DNA of 64,000 nt from Actinomadura syzygii (GTDB taxonomy: Bacteria; Actinomycetota; Actinomycetes; Streptosporangiales; Streptosporangiaceae). The notes beneath the pieces are model-generated. The model saw nothing but the letters and a program-made list of their open reading frames with translations. It was not told the DNA's origin and did not search any database. The position numbers and the translations under genes were made by a program. Numbering within the stretch: the stretch's first letter is position 1; the number at the start of each line of letters is the position of its first letter. Where the stretch lies: positions 248,001-312,000 of the forward strand of contig NZ_VSFF01000012.1 of assembly GCF_008085905.1 (NCBI RefSeq), in the 5' to 3' direction. Shown here piece by piece: positions 18,949-26,308 of this stretch.

Positions 18949-19574
18949 CCCCGCTGGCCCCGTCGGCCCTCCGCTGGGCGGTCCCGTTCGAGGGCCGGGC
19001 CGATGTCGTTCACCAGGGCGAGCAGCGACCGCGCGAGAAGCGTGTGGACCTGCGCGCGGTCGAGCGTCCGCTCCTGTAGCCACTGCCGGGTGGCCGCGTC
19101 CGCCAGCCCGGAGTAGACGCGCAGGACGGCGCGCAGCGTCTCGGTCGGCTCCGGCACCCGCAGGACGGCGAGCATGTGCTCCACCGTCTCGTCGCGGAAC
19201 CGGTTCACGATCCGCAGCAGTTCCGGGTCCTGCCCGAAGCCCTCGGCGTCGAGCGCCGCGAACCAGGTCGTCGCGTTGCGCTCCGCCGTGTCGAGGAAGA
19301 GGTCCACGCACAGCTCGACGGCATCGGCGAGGGTGAGCCGCTCGTCCGGCGGGGGCGCCTGCAGCGCGGCCTCCGCCGTCAGCCCCTGGACGACCTTGAG
19401 GAACAGTTCGCGCTTCGTCCCGAAGTAGTAGTGGATCAGACCGCGCTGGACGCCCGTCTCGCGCGCGATGGCGGCGGTCGACACCTCGGCGTAGGGGAGC
19501 TCGGTGAACATCCGCCGTGCGACGTCCAGGATCTGGGCGCGCCGTTCGTCCGGGGACAGGCGCTGGTAGCTCAC
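18945..19574 (-). CDS. TetR-family transcriptional regulator
   Basis: A 209-residue protein. The helix-turn-helix reads VSTAAIARETGVQRGLIHYYFGTKREL. The ligand domain is all-helical. The C-terminus is low-complexity (PAEGRRGQRG). Its stop overlaps that of the convergent ATP-binding gene. A GNAT gene starts divergently 50 bp upstream and is a possible target. Confidence 0.92.
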   Translation of the reverse strand: MSYQRLSPDERRAQILDVARRMFTELPYAEVSTAAIARETGVQRGLIHYYFGTKRELFLKVVQGLTAEAALQAPPPDERLTLADAVELCVDLFLDTAERNATTWFAALDAEGFGQDPELLRIVNRFRDETVEHMLAVLRVPEPTETLRAVLRVYSGLADAATRQWLQERTLDRAQVHTLLARSLLALVNDIGPALERDRPAEGRRGQRG

Positions 19575-19624
19575 CGCGACAGCCTATGCTGTGCGGTGGT
19601 CGAGGCAGGCGGAGGAGAGCGCGG

Positions 19625-20194
19625 GTGAAGGCCTTCGGTGGAGGGGTCCGGCTGGAGGGCGAAGGGGTCGTGCTTCGCCCGTTCGGACTCGACGACGCGC
19701 CCTCGCTGATCGAGGTGATCCGCGCGGGTGAGGACTTCCTCCCCCCGAACTTCCCGGGCGTGCTGGAGGCCGAGCCCATCGCGTGGTTCCTGCGGGAGGG
19801 CGTCCACAAGCTGCAGCGGTTCGGCCTCGGCATCCACCTCGCGACCATCCATCCGGGCACCGGCGACCTGCTCGGCACGATCGGGCTGTTCCGCGTGAAC
19901 TGGGAGCACCTGAGCTGCGAGGTCGGCTACGGCATGCGGCCCGGGGCGCGCGGCCGCGGCCACGCCACCGAGTCGCTCTCCCTCATCACCGCCTGGGCGC
20001 TGCGCCACTGCGGGCTGCACCGCGTCGAGCTGCGCGCCATGGTCACCAACGGGGCGTCGCTCCGCGTCGCCGAGAAGGCCGGGTACGTGCGCGAGGGCGT
20101 CGCGCGGGGCGCCGAGCGCGACGCCGACGGGATCAGCCGCGACATGGTCGTCTTCAGCCGCATCTCGACCGACCCGGCGCACCGGGAGCCGTGA
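19625..20194 (+). CDS. GNAT acetyltransferase, RimJ/RimL type
   Basis: A 189-residue protein from GTG 19625, preceded by GGAGGAGAG. It has the acetyl-CoA region YGMRPGARGRGHATESLSLITAWA and the typical LHRVELRAMVTNGASLRVAEKAGYVREGV. It acetylates an unknown amine or N-terminus. The next gene starts in an overlapping TGATG. Confidence 0.9.
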   Translation: MKAFGGGVRLEGEGVVLRPFGLDDAPSLIEVIRAGEDFLPPNFPGVLEAEPIAWFLREGVHKLQRFGLGIHLATIHPGTGDLLGTIGLFRVNWEHLSCEVGYGMRPGARGRGHATESLSLITAWALRHCGLHRVELRAMVTNGASLRVAEKAGYVREGVARGAERDADGISRDMVVFSRISTDPAHREP

Positions 20195-20778
20195 TGAGCA
20201 CTCGGGTGGTCCACGGCGCGGGCGCGGGCGAGGCGGCCCGCCGGATGATGCCGACCCTGCCGGGGTCGTGCTTCGCGGAGGCGGGCCCGGACGGGCTCGG
20301 CGCGGCGGTCGAGCAGGCGGTCGCGGACGGCATCGAGCGGTTCGTCCTGGTCACGGGCCTGGGCGAGCAGGCCGCCTTCCTCGGCGGCGGTTCCGGGCTC
20401 GCGGGCGTGCTGGATTCGATCACCCTCGACATGGACGGCGGCGCCGCGCTCGCCGCCGAGGTCGCCGACGCCCCGACGCCCCGGCATGCCTACGAGCTGT
20501 GGGAGTCCGCCGGACGGCTCGGCCCGTGCGGCCGGGAGCTGTGCCGCCGGACTGCTGGGGAACTGGAGCGGCTCGCCGCCGCTGCCGCCGGGACGTCCGC
20601 CAGTCCCGTCGCCGCGCAGGTGGTGCTCGTGGACGCGGAGGGCGAGCGCATGGTCGGCATGTACGGGCGCATGAGTCGAAGTCCGGCTCGGTCTGATGTG
20701 GGGGGGACGACCCCCCACACCCCCCGGAACAGCTCGGTAGGCGGCGGAGCAGATCATGCTGACGGTCGTCGGCCGTGA
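20194..20778 (+). CDS. Hypothetical protein at the head of the cobalamin run
   Basis: A 194-residue protein starting MSTRVVHGAGAGEAARRM, mostly Ala/Gly-rich helix with FVLVTGLGEQAAFLGGGSG and CGRELCRRTAGELERL. It overlaps the upstream GNAT by TGATG and reads 23 bp into cobL. The last ~30 codons pass through a C-rich hairpin (20698-20718) and look non-conserved, so the original stop may have been lost. No family recognised. Confidence 0.6.
   Translation: MSTRVVHGAGAGEAARRMMPTLPGSCFAEAGPDGLGAAVEQAVADGIERFVLVTGLGEQAAFLGGGSGLAGVLDSITLDMDGGAALAAEVADAPTPRHAYELWESAGRLGPCGRELCRRTAGELERLAAAAAGTSASPVAAQVVLVDAEGERMVGMYGRMSRSPARSDVGGTTPHTPRNSSVGGGADHADGRRP
20698..20718. repeat. GGGGGACGACCCCC-type hairpin, copy 1
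   Basis: GTGGGGGG...CCCCCCAC with core GGGGGGACGACCCCCC, ACGA loop. A second copy of the same core is at 50055-50074. It lies near the 3' end of the preceding gene and 38 bp before cobL, so it may affect expression between the two. Confidence 0.7.
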
Positions 20779-22051
20779 CGGTTCGCCCCTCGCCGAGGCG
20801 GCGCGGGCGGCGCTGGACAGCGCCGCCCTGGTCATCGGCGAGGCCCGGCTGCTGGACGCGCTGCCCCTGCCCCCGGACGCGAAGAGAATCGCCACCGACG
20901 ATGTGGTCGGCGCCCTGCGCGGCGTGGACGTCACCGACCAGGACGTGGTGCTCGTCGTCGACGGCGACCCCGGCCATTTCGGCGTCCTGCGGCCCCTGCT
21001 CGAAGACGGGCAGGGCCCGGAGACGTTCCCCGCCGCGCCTCTGGTCGCGCGTGCGTTCGCCCAAGCGGGACTGCCCTGGGACGACGCGCTGGTCGTGTCC
21101 GCCAGGGACGGACACCTCAGACAGGCCGTGAACGCCTGCCGGGCCCATCCCAAGGTGGCCGTGCTGACCGGGCCTGGGGCGGGGCCGGCGGAACTGGCGC
21201 GCGCGCTGTTCCCCGTCACTCCGCGTTCGTTCGTCGTCTGCGAAGACCTCGACGGGCCTGGGGAGCGGGTCGTCTATGTCCGTCCGGCCGAGGCGACCAC
21301 TCGTCCTTGGAATGAGCCGGACGTGGTGCTCGTCCTGGACAACCGGCGCGCGCTAGGGGAGTCGTGCTGGATCTCGGGAACCGCTCCCGGGCCCGCCGGG
21401 TGGGCGCTGCCCTCGGACGCCTTCGGCGACGGCGCGGGGCCCCGGCCGGAGGTGCGGGCGTTCGTCCTGGCCAGGCTGGGCCCGCGGGTCGGGGACATGG
21501 TGTGGGACGTGGAGTCCGGCGACGGCTCGGTGGGCGTCGAGTGCGCGCGGTTCGGCGCGGCCGTGGTCGCCGTCGACCGCGACTACGCGACGTGCGAGCG
21601 GATCCGGGAGAACGTCCGGCTGCACGGGGTCAAGGTGGCGATGGCGTCGGGGGACGTGCGCTCGACGGCCGACCACCTGCCGAGACCCGACGCGGTCTTC
21701 CTCGGGCCGGGGGTCGCCGGGGCGGAGGCGGTGCGGGTCTGCGCGGCGCTCGGCCCGTCCCGCCTCGTCGCCGTCGCGCCCGGGGACGGCGCGGCGGGGG
21801 AGATGCTGGACGCCCTGGCCGAAAGCGGGTTCGCGGCGGCGGCCGTCCGGCTCCAGGCGTCCCCGCTGGACGCGCCGCCCGAGGAACCGGTGATCGTCGT
21901 GTGGGGCGAGCGGGGCGTCCCGTCGGCGGGTCGCCGCCCGCCCCGAGCCGGACGTCCCATCGACACCACCCCCGCCCTCCCCGCCGAGCCGGATGAGCCG
22001 GATGAGCCCGACGGGCCGGACGAATCCGGCGAGTCGAGCAAGTCGAACTAG
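20756..22051 (+). CDS. cobL: Precorrin-6Y C5,15-methyltransferase (decarboxylating), CbiE-CbiT fusion
   Basis: A 431-residue protein. The CbiE-type corrin methyltransferase half is about residues 1-190 (LTVVGRDGSPLAEAARAAL at the start, VVDGDPGHFG). The CbiT half is about 225-395, with SAM loop MVWDVESGDGSVGVECARFG. The C-terminal ~45 residues are an acidic Pro/Asp/Glu tail from short repeats. It methylates C5 and C15 of precorrin-6B and removes a carboxyl in B12 synthesis. Followed by cbiC, cobC and cobT on the same strand. Confidence 0.9.
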   Translation: MLTVVGRDGSPLAEAARAALDSAALVIGEARLLDALPLPPDAKRIATDDVVGALRGVDVTDQDVVLVVDGDPGHFGVLRPLLEDGQGPETFPAAPLVARAFAQAGLPWDDALVVSARDGHLRQAVNACRAHPKVAVLTGPGAGPAELARALFPVTPRSFVVCEDLDGPGERVVYVRPAEATTRPWNEPDVVLVLDNRRALGESCWISGTAPGPAGWALPSDAFGDGAGPRPEVRAFVLARLGPRVGDMVWDVESGDGSVGVECARFGAAVVAVDRDYATCERIRENVRLHGVKVAMASGDVRSTADHLPRPDAVFLGPGVAGAEAVRVCAALGPSRLVAVAPGDGAAGEMLDALAESGFAAAAVRLQASPLDAPPEEPVIVVWGERGVPSAGRRPPRAGRPIDTTPALPAEPDEPDEPDGPDESGESSKSN

Positions 22052-22123
22052 CCCGGCATAGTGCGATAGCGCGCCGCGTCCCGTGACACCCTGGTGGTCC
22101 GGAACCCGAAGCAGGAGGCGCAG

Positions 22124-22795
22124 TTGACCGTCCGCCAGCCCCATCCGATCGAGGTCCGGTCGTACGAGATCCTGCGGTCCCGCGTCGACCTGTCCCCGAT
22201 GCCGCCGCTGTGGCGGGCCGTCGCCGAGCGGGTGATCCACGCCACCGCCGACCTGGAGTACGCGGTCGACCTCGTGACGAGCGAGGAGCACCTGCACCGG
22301 GGCTGGACGGCGCTGCGCGGCGGCGCGCCCATCGTCACCGACGAGGGGATGGTCGCCGCCGGGATCAGCGCCCGCGAGACGGTCTGCCACGCCGCCGACC
22401 CGGCCTCGGCCCGGATGGCGCGCGCCGCCGGGATCACCCGGTCGGCCGCCGCCGTCCGGCTCGCGTACGCGGAGGTGGGGCCGGGCGCGGTCTGGGCGGT
22501 CGGGTCCGCCCCGGAGGCGATCGCGGAGATCATCGCGCGCGGGGTGGACCCGGCGCTGGTGGTCGGCGTGCCGGTCGGCTTCGCGGGCGCGCGCGAGGCC
22601 AAGGAGGCGCTGCGGGCGAGCGGGCTGCCGCAGCTCAGCAACGCCTCGGAGAAGGGCGGCTCGGTCGTCGCCGCGGCCGCCGTCAACGCCCTGCTGTACC
22701 ACGAGCAGCCCGACCACGAGCAAATCCACCACGGGCAGTCACACCACGGGCAGCCCCGCCACCAGCAGCCGGACCACGAGGAGGGCCGTCCATGA
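22124..22795 (+). CDS. cobH: Precorrin-8X methylmutase with His-rich tail
   Basis: A 223-residue protein. The family signature includes HPIEVRSYEILRSRVDL, AERVIHATADLEYA and GAPIVTDEGMVAAGIS. The TTG at 22124 is chosen because GGAGG lies 5-6 nt before it; a GTG 10 codons earlier has no ribosome site. The last ~31 residues carry eight histidines (HHGQSHHGQPRHQQPDHE), not part of the catalytic fold and possibly able to bind cobalt or nickel. Catalyses migration of the C11 methyl to C12. It overlaps cobC by ATGA. Confidence 0.92.
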   Translation: MTVRQPHPIEVRSYEILRSRVDLSPMPPLWRAVAERVIHATADLEYAVDLVTSEEHLHRGWTALRGGAPIVTDEGMVAAGISARETVCHAADPASARMARAAGITRSAAAVRLAYAEVGPGAVWAVGSAPEAIAEIIARGVDPALVVGVPVGFAGAREAKEALRASGLPQLSNASEKGGSVVAAAAVNALLYHEQPDHEQIHHGQSHHGQPRHQQPDHEEGRP

Positions 22796-23817
22796 CCCGC
22801 CCCCCGGACGTCGACCTGCGCCACCACGGCGACGCCGAGGTCGGCGACGGGCTCGCCGACTTCGCCGTCAACGTCCGGACGGGCACCCCGCCCGCCTGGC
22901 TGGCCGAGCGGATCCGCGCGTCCGTCGCCGACCTCGCCGCCTACCCCGATCCGCGCGCCGCCCGCCGTGCGGTCGCCCGGCGGCACGGCCGCGCCGCCGG
23001 CGAGGTGCTGCTCACGGCGGGCGCGGCGGAGGCGTTCGTGCTGCTCGCGCGGGTGCTCGCGCCGCGCAAGGCCGCCGTCGTGCACCCCCAGTTCACCGAG
23101 CCGGAGGCGGCGCTGCGGGCCGCCGGGCACGCGGTGCGGCGGGTCGTCCTCGGCAAGGACTTCACCCTCGACCCGGCGGACGTCCCCGACGACGCCGACC
23201 TCGTCGTGATCGGCAACCCCACCAACCCGACGTCCGTGCTGCACCCGGCCGACGCGGTCGCCTCGCTCGCCCGTCCCGGCCGGACGGTCGTGGTCGACGA
23301 GGCGTTCATGGACTGCGTCCCCGGCGAGCCGGAGTCCCTCGCGGGCAGGCTCCCCGCCGGGATCGCCGTGATCCGCTCCCTCACCAAGACGTGGGGCCTC
23401 GCCGGGCTGCGCGCCGGATACGTCCTGGCCGACCCCCACCTGGTCGGACGCCTCGCCGACGCGCAGCCGCTGTGGGCGGTGTCCACGCCCGCGCTCGTCG
23501 CGATCGAGGCGTGCTCCGCGCCGGAGGCCGTCGCCGAGGCCGAGGCGTGGGCCGTCGAACTCGCCGCAGAGCGGGACAGGCTCGCCGCCGAGCTGGCCGC
23601 GCGCGGCCTCTACGTCGTGCCCGAGGCGCGGGCGTCCTTCCTGTGCCTGCGCGTGCCCGACGGCCTCGGCATCCGGGCGCTGCTCAGGCAGCGCGGCTAC
23701 GCCGTGCGGCGCGGCGACACGTTCCCGGGCCTCGGCCCCGACTGGCTGCGCATCACCGTGCGCGACAGGGCGTCCAACGACGTCCTGCTGGAGACGCTCG
23801 GCGAACTCGGCATCTGA
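22792..23817 (+). CDS. cobC: PLP-dependent CobC/CobD-type aminotransferase-like protein
   Basis: A 341-residue fold-type I PLP enzyme related to histidinol-phosphate aminotransferase: NPTNPTSVL, VVDEAFMDCVPGEPESL, PLP lysine in SLTKTWGLAGLRAGY, and WLRITVRD at the C-terminus. In actinobacterial B12 clusters this is the Rv2231c-type CobC, thought to make aminopropanol phosphate from threonine phosphate. Translation is coupled to cobH. Confidence 0.88.
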   Translation: MTRPPDVDLRHHGDAEVGDGLADFAVNVRTGTPPAWLAERIRASVADLAAYPDPRAARRAVARRHGRAAGEVLLTAGAAEAFVLLARVLAPRKAAVVHPQFTEPEAALRAAGHAVRRVVLGKDFTLDPADVPDDADLVVIGNPTNPTSVLHPADAVASLARPGRTVVVDEAFMDCVPGEPESLAGRLPAGIAVIRSLTKTWGLAGLRAGYVLADPHLVGRLADAQPLWAVSTPALVAIEACSAPEAVAEAEAWAVELAAERDRLAAELAARGLYVVPEARASFLCLRVPDGLGIRALLRQRGYAVRRGDTFPGLGPDWLRITVRDRASNDVLLETLGELGI

Positions 23818-23839
23818 TCCGCCAGAGAGGTAGGAGAGC

Positions 23840-24907
23840 GTGAACCTGATCGAGGAGACCGTCGCGGCCGTCGTCCCGCCGGACGAGGCCGCGATGCGGG
23901 ACGCCCGCGACCACCAGGCCCGGCTCACCAAGCCGCCCGGGTCGCTCGGCGTCCTGGAGGAGGTGTCGGTCAAGCTCGCCGGGCTGGCCGGACGGTGCCC
24001 GCCCCCGCCGCCCGAGCCCGCCGCCGTCGCCGTGTTCGCCGCCGACCACGGCGTCCACGCGCAGGGCGTCACGCCGTGGCCGCAGGAGGTCACCGCGCAG
24101 ATGGTGGCCAACTTCCTCGCGGGCGGGGCCGTCGTCAACGCCTTCGCCGCCCAGGTCGGCGCGGACGTCACCGTCGTCGACATCGGCGTCGCCGCCGAAC
24201 TGCCGCCCGCGCCCGGCCTGCTCGCGCGCAAGGTCGCGCCCGGCACCGCCGACATGACCGGCGGCCCCGCCATGACCCCGGACGAGGCCCGCCGCGCCGT
24301 CGAGACCGGCATCGGAATCTCCCGTGAACTCGTGGCGAACGGCGCGCGGTGCCTGATCACCGGGGACATGGGGATCGCCAACACCACCGCGTCCGCCGCG
24401 CTGATCGCCGCGTTCACCGGCCTGCCGCCCGAGCGGGTCACCGGACGGGGGACCGGCGTCGACGACGCCACCCACGCCCGCAAGGTCGAGGTCGTCCGCG
24501 CCGCGCTCGCCCGGCACGGCCTGCCCGCCGAGGCCGCGGACCCGCTGGACGTCCTCGCCGCCGTCGGCGGGCTGGAGCACGCCGGGATCGCCGGGTTCGT
24601 CCTCGGCGCGGCGGCGCAGCGCGTCCCGGTGATCCTGGACGGCGTGATCGCCGGCGCCGCCGCCCTCGCGGCCGCCGCGCTCGCCCCCGACGCCGTCGCC
24701 GCGTGGGTCGCCGGGCACCGCTCGGCCGAGCCCGGCCACGCCGCCGCGCTCGCCGCGCTCGGCCTGCGCCCGCTCGTCGACCTGGAGCTCCGGCTGGGCG
24801 AGGGGACCGGGGCCCTGCTGGCGTTGCCGCTGGTCCAGGGCTCGGTGCGGGTGCTGCACGAGGTCGCGACGTTCGACTCCGCGGGCGTCAGCGAAAAGGA
24901 AGCCTGA
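23840..24907 (+). CDS. cobT: Nicotinate-nucleotide-dimethylbenzimidazole phosphoribosyltransferase
   Basis: A 355-residue protein, the usual CobT length. It has RLTKPPGSLGVLEE, VFAADHGVHAQGVTPWPQEVT, ITGDMGIANTTASAAL and GRGTGVDD. The GTG follows AGGTAGGAG. It activates the lower-ligand base of cobalamin. Last B12 gene before a 162-bp gap. Confidence 0.95.
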   Translation: MNLIEETVAAVVPPDEAAMRDARDHQARLTKPPGSLGVLEEVSVKLAGLAGRCPPPPPEPAAVAVFAADHGVHAQGVTPWPQEVTAQMVANFLAGGAVVNAFAAQVGADVTVVDIGVAAELPPAPGLLARKVAPGTADMTGGPAMTPDEARRAVETGIGISRELVANGARCLITGDMGIANTTASAALIAAFTGLPPERVTGRGTGVDDATHARKVEVVRAALARHGLPAEAADPLDVLAAVGGLEHAGIAGFVLGAAAQRVPVILDGVIAGAAALAAAALAPDAVAAWVAGHRSAEPGHAAALAALGLRPLVDLELRLGEGTGALLALPLVQGSVRVLHEVATFDSAGVSEKEA

Positions 24908-24993
24908 GTCCGTAACTAATCGATCACCGAATGAGTCACGCTCGGCTATCGACTGGCCGGAGGCCCTCTCCATGCACTCCTGAACGCGAGTAC

Positions 24994-25008
24994 CTTTGTT
25001 CCACAAAG
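24994..25008. promoter_or_regulatory. CTTTGT-TCC-ACAAAG inverted repeat upstream of cobA
   Basis: A perfect 6-bp-arm palindrome 62 bp before the cobA start, in the only sizable gap of the cobalamin run. The surrounding bases are locally A+T-rich, so a promoter is plausible here. I cannot name the regulator. No B12-riboswitch box is visible in this gap. Confidence 0.4.
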
Positions 25009-25069
25009 ACAGTTGTCCGTAACCGGCGTCCGCGGGGCGCCCCGCACTTCACGATCGAGAGAACAGCAC

Positions 25070-26308
25070 GTGCCCCCGTACCTGCTAGGACTGCGACTCC
25101 GCGGTCGGCGTGTCCTCGTCGTCGGCGGGGGCCGGGTCGCGCAGCGCCGCGTGCCCGCGCTGCTGGACGCGGGCGCCGCCGTCGTGCTGGTCTCGCCCGA
25201 GGTCACCGCCTCGCTGCAGGGGCTCGCCGAGCGCGACAAGATCGTCTGGCATGAGCGGCCGTACCGCCCCGGCGACTGCGCGGGGGCCTGGCTCGTCCAG
25301 GCCGTCACCGACGACGCCAAGGTCAACGGGGACGTCGTCGCCGAGGCCGAGGCCGCGCGGATCTGGTCCGTCCGGGCCGACGACGCCGAGTCCTCGCCCG
25401 CCTGGACGCCCGCGTCCGGGCACGCGGGCGAGGCCACCGTGGGCGTGCTGCTCGGCGGCGACCCGCGGCGCGCCGCGGGCATCCGCGACGCCGTCGTCGA
25501 GGGGCTGCGCGAGGGCGGCCTTGAGTCCCGGCACTCCCGGCGCAAGCCCGCCGGGGTCGCGCTCGTCGGCGGCGGGCCCGGCGACCCGGGGCTGATCACC
25601 GTGCGCGGGCGGCAGTTGCTCGCGATGGCCGACGTCGTGGTCGCCGACCGGCTCGCCCCCGGCGGCCTGCTGGACGAGCTGCCCACGGACGTCGAGGTCA
25701 TCGACGCGGCCAAGATCCCCTACGGCCGGACGGTCGCGCAGGACCGCATCAACGAGTACCTCGTCGAGCACGCCAAGCAGGGGCGCTTCGTCGTCCGGCT
25801 GAAGGGCGGCGACCCGTTCGTGTTCGGCCGCGGCGGCGAGGAGGCCCTGTACTGCGCGCGGCACGGCGTCCCGGTCACGGTCGTCCCGGGCATCACCAGC
25901 GCCGTCGCGGTGCCGTCCGCGGCGGGCATCCCGGTGACCCACCGCGGCGTCGCGCAGGAGTTCCACGTGATCTCCGCGCACGTCCCGCCGGGGCACCCCG
26001 ACTCGACCGTCGACTGGGCGGCGCTCGCCCGCGGCGGCGGCACGATCGTCCTGCTCATGGCGGTCGAGCGGATGACGCTGATCGCGGCGGCCCTCATGCG
26101 CTATGGTCGGTCGTCCGACACGCCGGTCGCCGTCGTCCAGGACGGCACCCTCCCCGGCCAGCGGACGCTGACGGCGACGCTGGGCACGGTGGCCGGTGAG
26201 ATGGCCGCCGGCGGGATCCGGCCCCCGGCGATCGTGGTCGTGGGCGACGTCGTCAACGTGGCACGAGAGATCGACATGATTCGAGCGGACATGGGACGGG
26301 ATCCGTGA
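25070..26308 (+). CDS. cobA: Uroporphyrinogen-III C-methyltransferase with siroheme-synthase N-domain
   Basis: A 412-residue two-part protein. Residues ~1-150 form an NAD Rossmann domain (RRVLVVGGGRVAQRRV) like the precorrin-2 dehydrogenase part of CysG. The rest is SUMT (VALVGGGPGDPGLITVRG, VRLKGGDPFVFGRGGEE, PGITSAVAVPSAAGIPVTHR). It makes precorrin-2 for B12 and siroheme. The GTG at 25070 fits the conserved N-terminus; the ribosome site is weak. Its stop overlaps the next gene as GTGA, coupling corrin synthesis to a dynamin-like gene. Confidence 0.92.
   Translation: MPPYLLGLRLRGRRVLVVGGGRVAQRRVPALLDAGAAVVLVSPEVTASLQGLAERDKIVWHERPYRPGDCAGAWLVQAVTDDAKVNGDVVAEAEAARIWSVRADDAESSPAWTPASGHAGEATVGVLLGGDPRRAAGIRDAVVEGLREGGLESRHSRRKPAGVALVGGGPGDPGLITVRGRQLLAMADVVVADRLAPGGLLDELPTDVEVIDAAKIPYGRTVAQDRINEYLVEHAKQGRFVVRLKGGDPFVFGRGGEEALYCARHGVPVTVVPGITSAVAVPSAAGIPVTHRGVAQEFHVISAHVPPGHPDSTVDWAALARGGGTIVLLMAVERMTLIAAALMRYGRSSDTPVAVVQDGTLPGQRTLTATLGTVAGEMAAGGIRPPAIVVVGDVVNVAREIDMIRADMGRDP

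Noticed and set aside
24908..25069. Possible cobalamin riboswitch before cobA
   Set aside because: I could not find the conserved B12-box (GCCACTG-like) or the expected paired regions in this 162-bp gap, so only a palindrome is reported.
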